Shown one piece after another: positions 34,126-42,384 of a DNA stretch of 64,000 nt. The stretch is from 20CM-4-69-16 sp035637455 (lineage in GTDB: Bacteria; Gemmatimonadota; Gemmatimonadetes; Gemmatimonadales; GWC2-71-9). Below the pieces are notes generated by a model. It saw nothing but the letters and a program-made list of their open reading frames with translations, did not search any database and had not been told where the DNA came from. Both the position numbers and the translations under genes were made by a program. The stretch is from positions 4,489 through 68,488 of the forward strand of contig DASPXE010000093.1 of the NCBI GenBank assembly GCA_035637455.1, read 5' to 3'. Every line of letters begins with the position of its first letter. Position 1 is the first letter of the stretch.

Positions 34126-34836
34126 ATGGGTTCGCGTTCGATCGTTTCGCTCTTCACTCTGACCCTGCTGTGGCCTGCCGTGGGCGGGGTGGGTGCTCAG
34201 GCACGCGGGCAGGACACCCGTCCCGGGATTGCCGTATTTCCATTCGACAACGGCGGCTCTTACGGGCAGGACAAGGACAACTTCGACGCCCTGCAGAAGG
34301 GGATCGCGGGCCTGATGATCTCCGATCTGGCCGCCAATGCGGCAGCCCGGGTGGTCGAGCGGGAGGAATTGCAGAAGCTGATCGACGAGCAAAACCTGAG
34401 TGCGGCAGGGCGGGTGGATCCACAGACCGCGGCGAAGATCGGCAAGCTGGTCGGGGCACGCTACGTAGTCACGGGCGTCTTCATCGACTTCTACGGCGAC
34501 TTCCGGCTGGACGCGCGGCTCATCAACGTCGAGACGAGCGAGATCGTCAAGGTCGAGTCGGACCGGATGCAGCGTGACCACTTGTTCGACCTGATCCGCA
34601 CCGTGGCCATGAAGCTCATGCGCGACGCGAACCTGCCCGCGTTGCAAAAGCAGGCCTCGGAGCAGCGGATGAACCGACAAGTGCCGACCGAGGCGCTCAC
34701 CTATTACTCGCGCGCCCTGCTCTACCACGACCGCGGGCAAAAGGACAAGGCGGTCGAGATGTACGAGAAGGCGCTGCGGGTGTTCCCCGACTTCGCCGAG
34801 GCCTCGGCCGGCCTGAAGCGCGAGAAGACCTCGTGA
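34126..34836 (+). CDS. CsgG/LpoB-like periplasmic protein with C-terminal TPR
   Basis: A 236-residue exported protein. A signal peptide is followed by a domain (about 32-165) with the CsgG/FlgO-like pattern IAVFPFDNGG, LMISDLAANAAARVVEREEL and KIGKLVGARYVVTGVF. A TPR-like helix pair lies at the end (ALTYYSRALLYHDRGQKDKA). It has no lipobox cysteine. In other bacteria such domains help secretion or activate peptidoglycan synthases. The role here is not known. GAGGAGC precedes ATG 34126. Confidence 0.7.
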   Translation: MGSRSIVSLFTLTLLWPAVGGVGAQARGQDTRPGIAVFPFDNGGSYGQDKDNFDALQKGIAGLMISDLAANAAARVVEREELQKLIDEQNLSAAGRVDPQTAAKIGKLVGARYVVTGVFIDFYGDFRLDARLINVETSEIVKVESDRMQRDHLFDLIRTVAMKLMRDANLPALQKQASEQRMNRQVPTEALTYYSRALLYHDRGQKDKAVEMYEKALRVFPDFAEASAGLKREKTS

Positions 34837-34853
34837 CTTCGGCGTAGCCGCCG

Positions 34854-34870
34854 GGGTGACGCGATCACCC
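34854..34870. promoter_or_regulatory. Short palindrome before the HD-GYP gene
   Basis: GGGTGA (34854-34859) and TCACCC (34865-34870) around CGCGA. It ends five bases before the GTG start codon, so it could occlude initiation as an RNA hairpin. Its spacing (N5) differs from the CRP-like sites. Confidence 0.35.
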
Positions 34871-34874
34871 AGCC

Positions 34875-36806
34875 GTGAGATACGTCCTGCTCCATACCCC
34901 GACGTGGCGGCCTGCGAGCGCCGCGCCCGCGCTCGAGGGGGCGCAAATCGACGTGCGCGAGGTTCGCCTGCTGCGCGACTTCGCGGTGGACGAGCGACCG
35001 ACGGTGCTGGTGCTCGATGCCGAGAGCCGCTCCATCCTCCCGCTCGATGTGCTGCGCGCCTTCGTGGACGCGGGCGGCGCGATTGTGGCCCTGGGGCGCG
35101 ACGGCGAGCCGGACGTCCCGACGGAGATGCCGTCCGAGCTGCTCTCCGGGTTCGTCCGGCATCCGGCCGGCGTGCGCCAGCTCCTCGTCGCCGTGCGGGC
35201 GGGGTTTCGCGAGGCGGCGGCGCGGGCGGAGACGGCGCGGGCGCGGGCCGAAGCGGCGAGCCGCGGCCGCGAGATCGGCGAGCTGACGCGCATCGGCGTG
35301 GCCCTCGGCACCGAGCGCGACCTCGACACCCTGCTCGACCTGATCCTCACCCAATCGCGGCGCATCACCTCGTCCGACGCGGGCAGCTTGTATCTGATCG
35401 AAGGCGAGCCGGGCGAAAAGCGGCTGCGGTTCCGCCTCGCGCAGACGTACTCGAAGCCCGAAGCGCCGTTCGTCGAGTTCACGATGCCGATGGACCGGAC
35501 GAGCCTCGCGGGCTACGCCGCCGTGACGGGCGAGCCGCTCGTCATCGACGACGCGTATTTCCTGCCCCCGGACGTCGAGTACACGATCAACCGCTCGTTC
35601 GACGAGCGGTACGGCTACCGCACGAAGTCGATGCTCGTGATCCCGATGAAGGATCACAAGGAGCAAGTGATCGGCGTGCTGCAGCTCATCAACCGGAAGC
35701 GCAGCCTCGACGCCGTGCTGGCGACGCCGGCCGCCGTGGAGCAACAGGTGGTCCCGTTCTCGAAACGCACGGTCGAGCTCGTCACCGCGCTCGCGGGTCA
35801 AGCGGCGGTCGCGATCGAGAACAGCCAGCTGTACCGCGAGATCGAGCGGCTGTTCGAGGGGTTCGTGCAGGCGGCCGTGCGCGCCATCGAGCAGCGGGAT
35901 CCGACGACGTTCGGCCACTCGGGGCGGGTCGCGAACATGACGGTGAACCTGGCGGCGGTGGTGGACAAAGCCGGGGACGGGCCCTATAGCGGCCTCACCT
36001 TCACGCGCGAGCAGCTCCGCGAGATCCGCTACGCCGGCTTGCTGCACGATTTCGGCAAGGTCGGGGTGCGGGAGCAGGTCCTCGTCAAAGCCAAGAAGCT
36101 CTATCCTCTGCAGCTGGAGCTGATCCACCAGCGGCACGACTTCGTGCGGCGCAGCGCGGAGCGGGAGTACTGGCGCAAACGCGCGGAATTCCTCGAAACG
36201 CACGGGCGCCAGGGGTACGAGCAGTTCCTGCGCACCCTCGAAGCGGAGCACGCCGGGGAGCTCGCCGAGCTCGAGCGCTTCATGAAGGCGGTGCTCCGCG
36301 CCAACGAGCCGACGGTGCTCCCGGCCACGCGCTTCGAGGAGCTGCTCGACCTCGCGCGCCGCACGTACCAAGACCTCGCCGGGGCGCCGCGCCCATACCT
36401 CAGCGACGACGAAGTGCGCTTTCTGACGATTCCGAAGGGCAGCCTGGACGAGGCGGAACGGCTCGAGATCGAGAGCCACGTGAACCACACCTACAACTTC
36501 CTGAAGGAGATCCCCTGGACGCGGGAGCTGCAGCACATCCCTCTCATCGCGTACGGGCATCACGAAAAGCTGGACGGCCGGGGCTACCCGCGTGGGGTGA
36601 CGGGCGACGCCATCCCGATCCAGACGCGCATGATGACCATCAGCGACATCTACGACGCGCTGACGGCCGCGGATCGGCCCTACAAGCCAGCGGTGGCGCG
36701 CGCGCGGGCGCTCGACATCATGGACGAAGAAGTCCGGGCGGGACAGCTCGACCGCGAGCTGTTCCGGCTGTTCGTCGACGCCAAGGTGTTCGAGACGAAC
36801 GCTTAG
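34875..36806 (+). CDS. GAF + HD-GYP signalling protein
   Basis: A 643-residue cytoplasmic protein. An N-terminal receiver-like alpha/beta region (1-110) is followed by an Ala/Arg-rich coiled coil, a GAF domain (about 145-320) and an HD-GYP domain. The HD pair is in LLHDFGKVGV and the GYP motif in HHEKLDGRGYPRG, so cyclic-di-GMP phosphodiesterase activity is plausible. An extra helical stretch of about 110 residues separates the HD and GYP halves. The N-terminal region lacks a clear phospho-acceptor. GTG 34875 lies just after a palindrome. Its stop shares TTAG with the convergent gene. Confidence 0.85.
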   Translation: MRYVLLHTPTWRPASAAPALEGAQIDVREVRLLRDFAVDERPTVLVLDAESRSILPLDVLRAFVDAGGAIVALGRDGEPDVPTEMPSELLSGFVRHPAGVRQLLVAVRAGFREAAARAETARARAEAASRGREIGELTRIGVALGTERDLDTLLDLILTQSRRITSSDAGSLYLIEGEPGEKRLRFRLAQTYSKPEAPFVEFTMPMDRTSLAGYAAVTGEPLVIDDAYFLPPDVEYTINRSFDERYGYRTKSMLVIPMKDHKEQVIGVLQLINRKRSLDAVLATPAAVEQQVVPFSKRTVELVTALAGQAAVAIENSQLYREIERLFEGFVQAAVRAIEQRDPTTFGHSGRVANMTVNLAAVVDKAGDGPYSGLTFTREQLREIRYAGLLHDFGKVGVREQVLVKAKKLYPLQLELIHQRHDFVRRSAEREYWRKRAEFLETHGRQGYEQFLRTLEAEHAGELAELERFMKAVLRANEPTVLPATRFEELLDLARRTYQDLAGAPRPYLSDDEVRFLTIPKGSLDEAERLEIESHVNHTYNFLKEIPWTRELQHIPLIAYGHHEKLDGRGYPRGVTGDAIPIQTRMMTISDIYDALTAADRPYKPAVARARALDIMDEEVRAGQLDRELFRLFVDAKVFETNA

Positions 36807-37159
36807 CTGAAGATGAAGCGCGCCGACACGAGCAGCAGGAACACCCCGAACGCGCGCCGCAGCGCCACGTCCCCCACCTGACCCGCCAGCTTGGCGCCCA
36901 CGAACGCTCCCAGAAACAATCCGACCGCGATGATCGCCGCGTACTGGATGTTGACCTGGCCCCGCTTGTAGTACTCGAGCGTGCCCAGGATCCCGACCGG
37001 GAGCAGCAGCGCCGCGAGCGAGGTACCGTTCGCCGTGTGCTGGGACAGCCCCACGACGAGGACCAGGCCCGGAATGATGACCACGGCGCCCCCGATGCCG
37101 AACAGCCCCGACACCACGCCGGCCGCGAGGCCGAGCAAACTGACCAGCACCCAGTTCAT
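36803..37159 (-). CDS. Single-repeat TauE/SafE (DUF81) membrane protein
   Basis: A 118-residue membrane protein with about four helices and the GxFGIGGAVVIIPGLV signature of TauE/SafE carriers. Full-length family members have two such repeats and about 250 residues, so this is a half-size form that would have to dimerise. ATG 37159 follows hyuB by 11 bases. A role in exporting an organic anion linked to the hyuAB product is only a guess. Confidence 0.75.
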   Translation of the reverse strand: MNWVLVSLLGLAAGVVSGLFGIGGAVVIIPGLVLVVGLSQHTANGTSLAALLLPVGILGTLEYYKRGQVNIQYAAIIAVGLFLGAFVGAKLAGQVGDVALRRAFGVFLLLVSARFIFS

Positions 37160-37170
37160 CGCGCGTCTCC

Positions 37171-38730
37171 TTATTCGGGTGTGCCCCACCCGCCACCGCC
37201 GGGCGTCTCAATCCGCAGCACGTCGCCCGGTTCGAGCAGGGTGCTCGCCTTGGGCGCGAGCGGCGTGCCGTTCAAGATAGTCCGCCCCGCGGCACCATGC
37301 CCACCGCCCGCCGCGCCCGCGGGGCAGTGACGGCGCCGCTCGGCGAGCACGCTCAGCTTCATCGGCGCCAGCGCTGCGAACTCGCGAATCACGCCCTCCC
37401 CACCTGCCCACCGTCCCACTCCGCCGCTCCCGCGCCGCAGGGCGTACGTCTTCAGCCGCAAGGGATACTCCATTTCCAGCACCTCGACCGGCGTGTTCCG
37501 CGTGTTCGACATCCCCACGTGCACCCCCGACGGACCGAGCGCTCCCTGGCTCGCTCCCTGTCCCCCACCGATCGTCTCGTAATAAGTCCAGCCACCCGTC
37601 GCCCCACCACTGCGTTGCCCGTTGCCCGGTGCTAGTTGCCCGCCGAACGTGACGTTGTTCATGGTGCCCTGGCCCTGGGCCGGCACCTCGATGCCGCCGC
37701 GCGCCAGGGCGAGGAACAGTGTGTCCACGATCCGCTGCGACGTTTCGACGTTGCCAGCGGCGACCGCGCTCGGATGACGCGCGTTCACGAGACATCCTTC
37801 CGGCGCCGTGACGCGGACGGCCCGCTGCACGCCGGCGTTCGTCGGAACGTCCTCCGGCAGGAGCGTGCGCACCACGAACAACGCGGCCGAGCGCGTGACC
37901 GCCAGCGGGCAATTGAGGTTCCCCCGCACGGCCGGTGCGGTGCCCGTGAAATCGGCGTGGAACGCACCCTCCCGGATATCGATCCGCACCGTGATGGGGA
38001 CATCGGCGTCGTCCACGCCGTCTCCTTCGAGCCAGTCGCTGGCCGTGAGGCCGGCCGCGCCGATCCGCCCGAGCGCGTCGCGCGTGCGGCGTTCGGCGTA
38101 GTCCATGAGATCGCGGGCGGCGTCTTGCACGGCGGCCCACCCATAGCGGGTGGCGAGGGTGCGCAGACCGTCGGCGCCGCGCTCCACCGCGGCACGCTGC
38201 GCCGCGAGGTCGCCGCGGCGCGTCTCCGGCGAGCGCACGTTCGCCAGCAGCACCCGCTCCACCTCCGGCGTGAACAGCAGCGGCGGCAGGATCATGCCCT
38301 CGGCGAAGATCTCCCGCGCCCCGGCCGGCATGCTCCCCGCCTGCATCCCCCCCACATCCGAATGGTGCGCCCGCACGACGCTGTACCCGCCCACGGCGCC
38401 GGCGATGTCGATCGCGCCGATCAGCGTGATGTCGGGGAGGTGCGACCCGCCGGTGAAGGGATCATTCAGGATGAAGGTCTCGCCGGGCCGGGGGGCAGGC
38501 TCGAGCGCCCGCACCGCAGTGACCGACTCGGCCAGAGCGCCGAGATGGACTGGAATATGGGCCGCCTGCGCGATCATCGCGCCGTCCGCCTCGAACAGCG
38601 CCGCCGAGCAATCGCGGCGCTCCCGGATGTTCGGTGACAGCGCGGAATGGATCAGGACGAGCCCCATCTCCTCGGCGACCGCCGCGAAGGCGTGCCCCAT
38701 CACCTCGAGCGCGACCGCGTCGAGCGTCAT
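37171..38730 (-). CDS. hyuB: Hydantoinase B / 5-oxoprolinase-type subunit
   Basis: A 519-residue subunit of the ATP-dependent HyuAB/oxoprolinase/acetone carboxylase superfamily. It opens LEVMGHAFAAVAEEMGLVLIHSALSPNIRERRD and has NDPFTGGSHLPDI, VRAHHSDVGG and a Gly-rich C-terminal end. ATG 38730 overlaps the hyuA stop (ATGA). The exact substrate (hydantoin, oxoproline or another) cannot be read from the sequence. Confidence 0.9.
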   Translation of the reverse strand: MTLDAVALEVMGHAFAAVAEEMGLVLIHSALSPNIRERRDCSAALFEADGAMIAQAAHIPVHLGALAESVTAVRALEPAPRPGETFILNDPFTGGSHLPDITLIGAIDIAGAVGGYSVVRAHHSDVGGMQAGSMPAGAREIFAEGMILPPLLFTPEVERVLLANVRSPETRRGDLAAQRAAVERGADGLRTLATRYGWAAVQDAARDLMDYAERRTRDALGRIGAAGLTASDWLEGDGVDDADVPITVRIDIREGAFHADFTGTAPAVRGNLNCPLAVTRSAALFVVRTLLPEDVPTNAGVQRAVRVTAPEGCLVNARHPSAVAAGNVETSQRIVDTLFLALARGGIEVPAQGQGTMNNVTFGGQLAPGNGQRSGGATGGWTYYETIGGGQGASQGALGPSGVHVGMSNTRNTPVEVLEMEYPLRLKTYALRRGSGGVGRWAGGEGVIREFAALAPMKLSVLAERRRHCPAGAAGGGHGAAGRTILNGTPLAPKASTLLEPGDVLRIETPGGGGWGTPE

Positions 38731-40730
38731 ACCCGCTCCACCACCACGGCTCCGGACGCGTGGACCGCGCCCCGCCACCCCGGTTCGATGAGCGCGGTGG
38801 CGTCGCGGCCGGCGAGAATCGCCGGGCCGTCCAGCGTGACCCCGACCGCGAGGTCATCGAGGGCCCACAGGGACGCCGTCACCCGCTTGCCTCCCCTTCC
38901 CCTCCCCCTTCCCAACGCCACGGGGCGCTCGCCGCGGCACTCCCTGGTTGCGCCCCCCCTTTCCCCAAAGCGCGGCAGTGGCGCTTCGCGAACCGCCACC
39001 ACGCGCAGGTTGACCAGTTCGACCGGCTGGCCGCTCCCGGAATGGCCGAACCGCTCCCGGTGCGCGGCCAGGAACGCATCCCGGATCTGTCGTGGATTGT
39101 TCGTGGTCACGGGGATCGTCACCTCGTAGCCTTGCCCGACAAAGCGGCAGTCGGCATACCTCCACAGGGCTCCGCCGGGCAGCTGCTCGCTCGCTTCGCG
39201 CAGCAGCGCGCTGAACGCGCGCCCGATGTCGGTCGGCTGGAGACGGTCGAGCTCGCGGTGATGGGACGCGAGCAGGTCCACGCGCTCCCCGGCCGCGGCG
39301 AGGCCCAGGGCGGAGAGCACGCCCGGATGAGGTGGAATGACGACCGTCCGCATGCCCAGCGCGTCGGCGAGGGCGCAGCCAAACAGAGGACCGGCGCCGC
39401 CGAACGGCACGAGCGCCACGCGCCGCGGGTCGAGGCCGCGCGCCACGCTCACGCGTCGCAACGCTCGAGCCATCACGGCTGTCGCGACCGCGACGATCCC
39501 GGCAGCGATCGCGGCAGGATCGCTGCCGGCGGTCTCGCCGAGCGCCGCCACAGCGCGCCGCGCCGCAGCGGGGTCGAGCCGCACTTCGTCCGCCAGAGGG
39601 CTGGCGGCGTCGAGCCAGCCCAGGACGAGGCAGGCGTCGGTGACCGTGGGGCGCGTGCCGCCGCGGCCGTAGCACGCGGGTCCGGGGACCGCGCCGGCCG
39701 AGTCGGGCCCCACCTTGAGCGCGCCGCCTTGATCGACCCGGGCGATGCTCCCACCGCCCGCGCTGACCGTCTCGATCAGGATCGAGGGGAGCGCCAGCGG
39801 CACCCCCGCGACTGCGCCGGCTCCGTCCTGTACGGCCGCGCCGCCGGTCACGAGACTCGCGTCGGCGCTGGTGCCGCCCATGTCGAGGGTGAGGAGCTCC
39901 GACAACCCGACTACCGCCCCGACGAGCCGCGCCCCCACCACACCGCCCGCTGGTCCCGACAGCGCGAGGGTAGCGGCGCGACAGGCCGCCGGCGCCGGTG
40001 CGAGCGTGCCACCGGCAGACGTCATGATGCGGAGCGTCCCGACGCCGCGCGAGCGCGCATCCTGGTCGAGCCGTGCCAGGTACGCGGAGACTTTCGGCCG
40101 CAGGTACGCCTCGACGGTCGTGGTGCTGATGCGCTCGAACTCGCGGAAGACAGGAAGCACTTCGTGGCTGGCCGCGACCGGGACGCCCGCGAGCGCGCTC
40201 CGCAGCGCCGTCGCGACGCGCCGCTCGTGCTCCGGGTGTCGGAACGCGAACAGGAAGGCGACCGCCACTGACTCGGGGGCAAGCGCGCGAGCCGCGGCGA
40301 CGACCCGGTCGATCTCCGCATCGGTGAGCGGCTCCTGAGCACCCGCCGGCCCCATGCGCTCGGCCACGCCGATCACGTCGCCACGGGCGACAAGCGGGGG
40401 CGCGTGGTCGCGCGCCAGGTCATACAGCGCCGCGCGGTCCTGTCGCCGGAGCCACAGCAGGTCCTCGAAGCCGCGCGTCGTCACGAGCACCACCCTCGCG
40501 CCGCGCCGCTCGAGCAGCGCGTTGGTGGCGATCGTGGTGCCGTGCACCAGCAGCTCAATCGGCTTTCCCTTTCCCCCTTCTCCCTTCCCCGCGGTCTCAA
40601 TCGCCCGAAACATACCAACCGAGGGATCCTGCGGCGTCGTGACCACTTTGCGCACGTCGATCTCCCCGTCTTCGGCGACTACGACGAGGTCGGTGAACGT
40701 ACCGCCGATGTCGACCCCCACCCGTGTCAC
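38727..40730 (-). CDS. hyuA: Hydantoinase A / 5-oxoprolinase-type subunit
   Basis: A 667-residue ATP-binding subunit with the actin-like start VGVDIGGTFTDLVVV, HGTTIATNALLERRGA, SGPAGGVVGA and LDMGGTSADASL. GTG 40730 was chosen because GGGAGGGG (40740-40733 on this strand) is an excellent ribosome-binding site. Two purine tracts insert loops: AGKGEGGKGKP near residue 52 and a GRGRGRGGKR stretch near residue 625. It forms an operon with hyuB and the TauE-like gene. Confidence 0.9.
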   Translation of the reverse strand: MTRVGVDIGGTFTDLVVVAEDGEIDVRKVVTTPQDPSVGMFRAIETAGKGEGGKGKPIELLVHGTTIATNALLERRGARVVLVTTRGFEDLLWLRRQDRAALYDLARDHAPPLVARGDVIGVAERMGPAGAQEPLTDAEIDRVVAAARALAPESVAVAFLFAFRHPEHERRVATALRSALAGVPVAASHEVLPVFREFERISTTTVEAYLRPKVSAYLARLDQDARSRGVGTLRIMTSAGGTLAPAPAACRAATLALSGPAGGVVGARLVGAVVGLSELLTLDMGGTSADASLVTGGAAVQDGAGAVAGVPLALPSILIETVSAGGGSIARVDQGGALKVGPDSAGAVPGPACYGRGGTRPTVTDACLVLGWLDAASPLADEVRLDPAAARRAVAALGETAGSDPAAIAAGIVAVATAVMARALRRVSVARGLDPRRVALVPFGGAGPLFGCALADALGMRTVVIPPHPGVLSALGLAAAGERVDLLASHHRELDRLQPTDIGRAFSALLREASEQLPGGALWRYADCRFVGQGYEVTIPVTTNNPRQIRDAFLAAHRERFGHSGSGQPVELVNLRVVAVREAPLPRFGERGGATRECRGERPVALGRGRGRGGKRVTASLWALDDLAVGVTLDGPAILAGRDATALIEPGWRGAVHASGAVVVERV
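38891..38913. repeat. Purine tract inside hyuA (C-terminal)
   Basis: 23 bases of uninterrupted pyrimidine on the + strand, translated on the other strand as a Gly/Arg/Lys-rich loop. A shorter C/T run (38953-38966) lies 39 bp away. Confidence 0.8.
40564..40590. repeat. Purine tract inside hyuA (N-terminal)
   Basis: 27 bases of pure C/T on the + strand, encoding GKGEGGKGK between the second strand and the HGTTIATNALLE motif. Related proteins I know have a short turn there, so it looks like an in-frame insertion. Confidence 0.8.
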
Positions 40731-40740
40731 TGCCCCTCCC

Positions 40741-40842
40741 AATTGCGGATTGCGGATTGCGGATTGCGGATTGTGAGGGTCGGCTCCGTGACGAGCGACC
40801 TCTCACTGCAAATCCGCAATCCGCAATCCGCAATCCGCAATT
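40741..40842. repeat. Heptamer inverted-repeat element 2
   Basis: The left arm (40741-40772) is AATT plus four GCGGATT copies. The right arm (40811-40842) is four AATCCGC copies plus AATT. The 32-bp arms are perfect reverse complements, and the 38-base loop itself begins GTGAGGGTCG and ends with near-complementary CGACCTCTCAC before TGCA. The element fills the gap between the lnt stop (40843) and the hyuA ribosome-binding site. Confidence 0.95.
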
Positions 40843-42384
40843 TCACGCCCCGCGCCTCGACCTCCAGCTGTCAACCACCAGTGCGCCGGCGAACCCCAAG
40901 GTGGCCATCACCGCCAGCGTCCCCACCCAGTCCCCCAGCCGCACGTACCAGGTCATCACATCGCTCGTGACTAGCGTGCTCGCGTCGGCCGTTCGGACCT
41001 CGAGGGGGGTCGCCGCGTGCACGTGGCCCAGCGGGTCCACGGTCGCCGAAATGCCCGAGTTCGCCGCGCGCGCGATCCCCATCCGCGTTTCGATGGCCCG
41101 CATCACCAAGTGGGTCAAGTGCTGGTAGGGGCCGGCCGTGCGGCCGTACCAGGCGTCGTTCGTGATATTGACGAGGAAGTCCGCCCGCCGGCGGCGGTAG
41201 TCACGCGCCAAGTCGGCAAAGATCGATTCGTAACAGATCAGCACGCCGAACCGGCCCACCGCGGTGGGGTAGAGGGGCAGCCCGCGCCCCTTACCGAAGC
41301 CCCCGAACCAGTGCAGATGGAACCAGCGCGGCGGGACGAAGGGTACCCGCTCGACGATGGGCACCAGGTAATGCTTGTGGTAGACCGGATAGGCCGTCCG
41401 GTCACCCGTCGCATCGTAAAAGAACGCTGCGTTGTAGTAGTCGTCCAGGGAGGTGGCATCGAGGCCACCGGTGAGGAGTGGCGTGCGCGTCTCGCGCCCG
41501 CGCTGCGCGAGCATGGCATCCCAATCAGGGCGGGTCACGAAGTAGTTGGGCACCGCGGCCTCGGGCCAGAGCAGCAGGTCGAGCCGGGTGCTGTCCTCCA
41601 GCCGTCGCGAAAGGGCGAAGAGATCGGCCATGATGGTGTCCTGGTAGGTCTTGTTCCACTTCTCCCGGAACCCTACGTTCGGCTGCACCAGCCCCACGAC
41701 GGCTGCGGTGCGCAGCGGCAGTGTGCGCTCGCGCCAAGCCCCGTAGCCCCCCGCGAGGGCGATGCTCAAAAGCACCGCCGCGGCAGACTGCCACCGCATC
41801 GTACGTCTCCCTTCTCCCTTCTCCTCCGGCAGCAGCACCTCGACGAGCATCACGTTGCACCAGGCCAGCCACAGCGTCGCACCGCGCGCGCCCGCGAGGT
41901 CGGCCCACTGCACCAGGATCGGCGCATCCGCGAGGGACGTCCCGAGACCGAGCCACGGGAAGCGGATGTCGCCCTGGTGGCCGATGCCCCAATCCATGGC
42001 CGTCCATACGACGGGGAAGAGCGCCCAGAGCGGGACGGCGGGGAAGCAGGTCCGGGTCCGGACGACGAGCCAAAACAGCCCCGCCGTCCACAGTCCGTAG
42101 ACCGCGATCGTGGCGAGATACCCGAGGGCCGAGAGGGGCGTGAAGTGCCACAGGGCGACGACCAGCCAGTAGAGCACCACCGCCTGTGACACGAGGCCGT
42201 ACCAGAAGCCGAGGCGCAGCGCCCGGCGGAGGTCCGCCGCGCGCTCGAGCTCCCGCAGCAGCACCACTGCGGGCGTGACGGCGACGAAGCTCAGGGCGGG
42301 GATCTGGAACGGGGGATAGCTCAGCGCGAGCAGGACCGCGCCGAGCGCGATCAGGACGGCCGTCCGCCGGGACGGCCCGGTCAC
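40843..42384 (-). CDS. lnt: Apolipoprotein N-acyltransferase
   Basis: Adds the third acyl chain to lipoproteins at the outer face of the inner membrane. The protein has 513 residues, with six or so N-terminal membrane helices, a nitrilase domain and one C-terminal helix. Catalytic residues are visible: Glu275 (LWPEAAV), Lys337 (PVYHKHYLVP) and Cys384 (LICYES). GTG 42384 overlaps the stop of the oxidoreductase gene (GTGA). A purine tract encodes EEKGEGRR in the loop before the fifth or sixth helix. Heptamer element 2 follows its stop. Confidence 0.95.
   Translation of the reverse strand: MTGPSRRTAVLIALGAVLLALSYPPFQIPALSFVAVTPAVVLLRELERAADLRRALRLGFWYGLVSQAVVLYWLVVALWHFTPLSALGYLATIAVYGLWTAGLFWLVVRTRTCFPAVPLWALFPVVWTAMDWGIGHQGDIRFPWLGLGTSLADAPILVQWADLAGARGATLWLAWCNVMLVEVLLPEEKGEGRRTMRWQSAAAVLLSIALAGGYGAWRERTLPLRTAAVVGLVQPNVGFREKWNKTYQDTIMADLFALSRRLEDSTRLDLLLWPEAAVPNYFVTRPDWDAMLAQRGRETRTPLLTGGLDATSLDDYYNAAFFYDATGDRTAYPVYHKHYLVPIVERVPFVPPRWFHLHWFGGFGKGRGLPLYPTAVGRFGVLICYESIFADLARDYRRRRADFLVNITNDAWYGRTAGPYQHLTHLVMRAIETRMGIARAANSGISATVDPLGHVHAATPLEVRTADASTLVTSDVMTWYVRLGDWVGTLAVMATLGFAGALVVDSWRSRRGA
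41806..41827. repeat. Purine tract inside lnt
   Basis: 22 bases of C/T on the + strand (TCTCCCTTCTCCC and so on), translated from the other strand as KGEGRR in a loop between membrane helices. Purines are again on the coding strand. Confidence 0.75.

Noticed and set aside
34854..34870. Fifth CRP-like site
   Set aside because: The arms match, but the spacer is five bases, which breaks the geometry of a CRP site.
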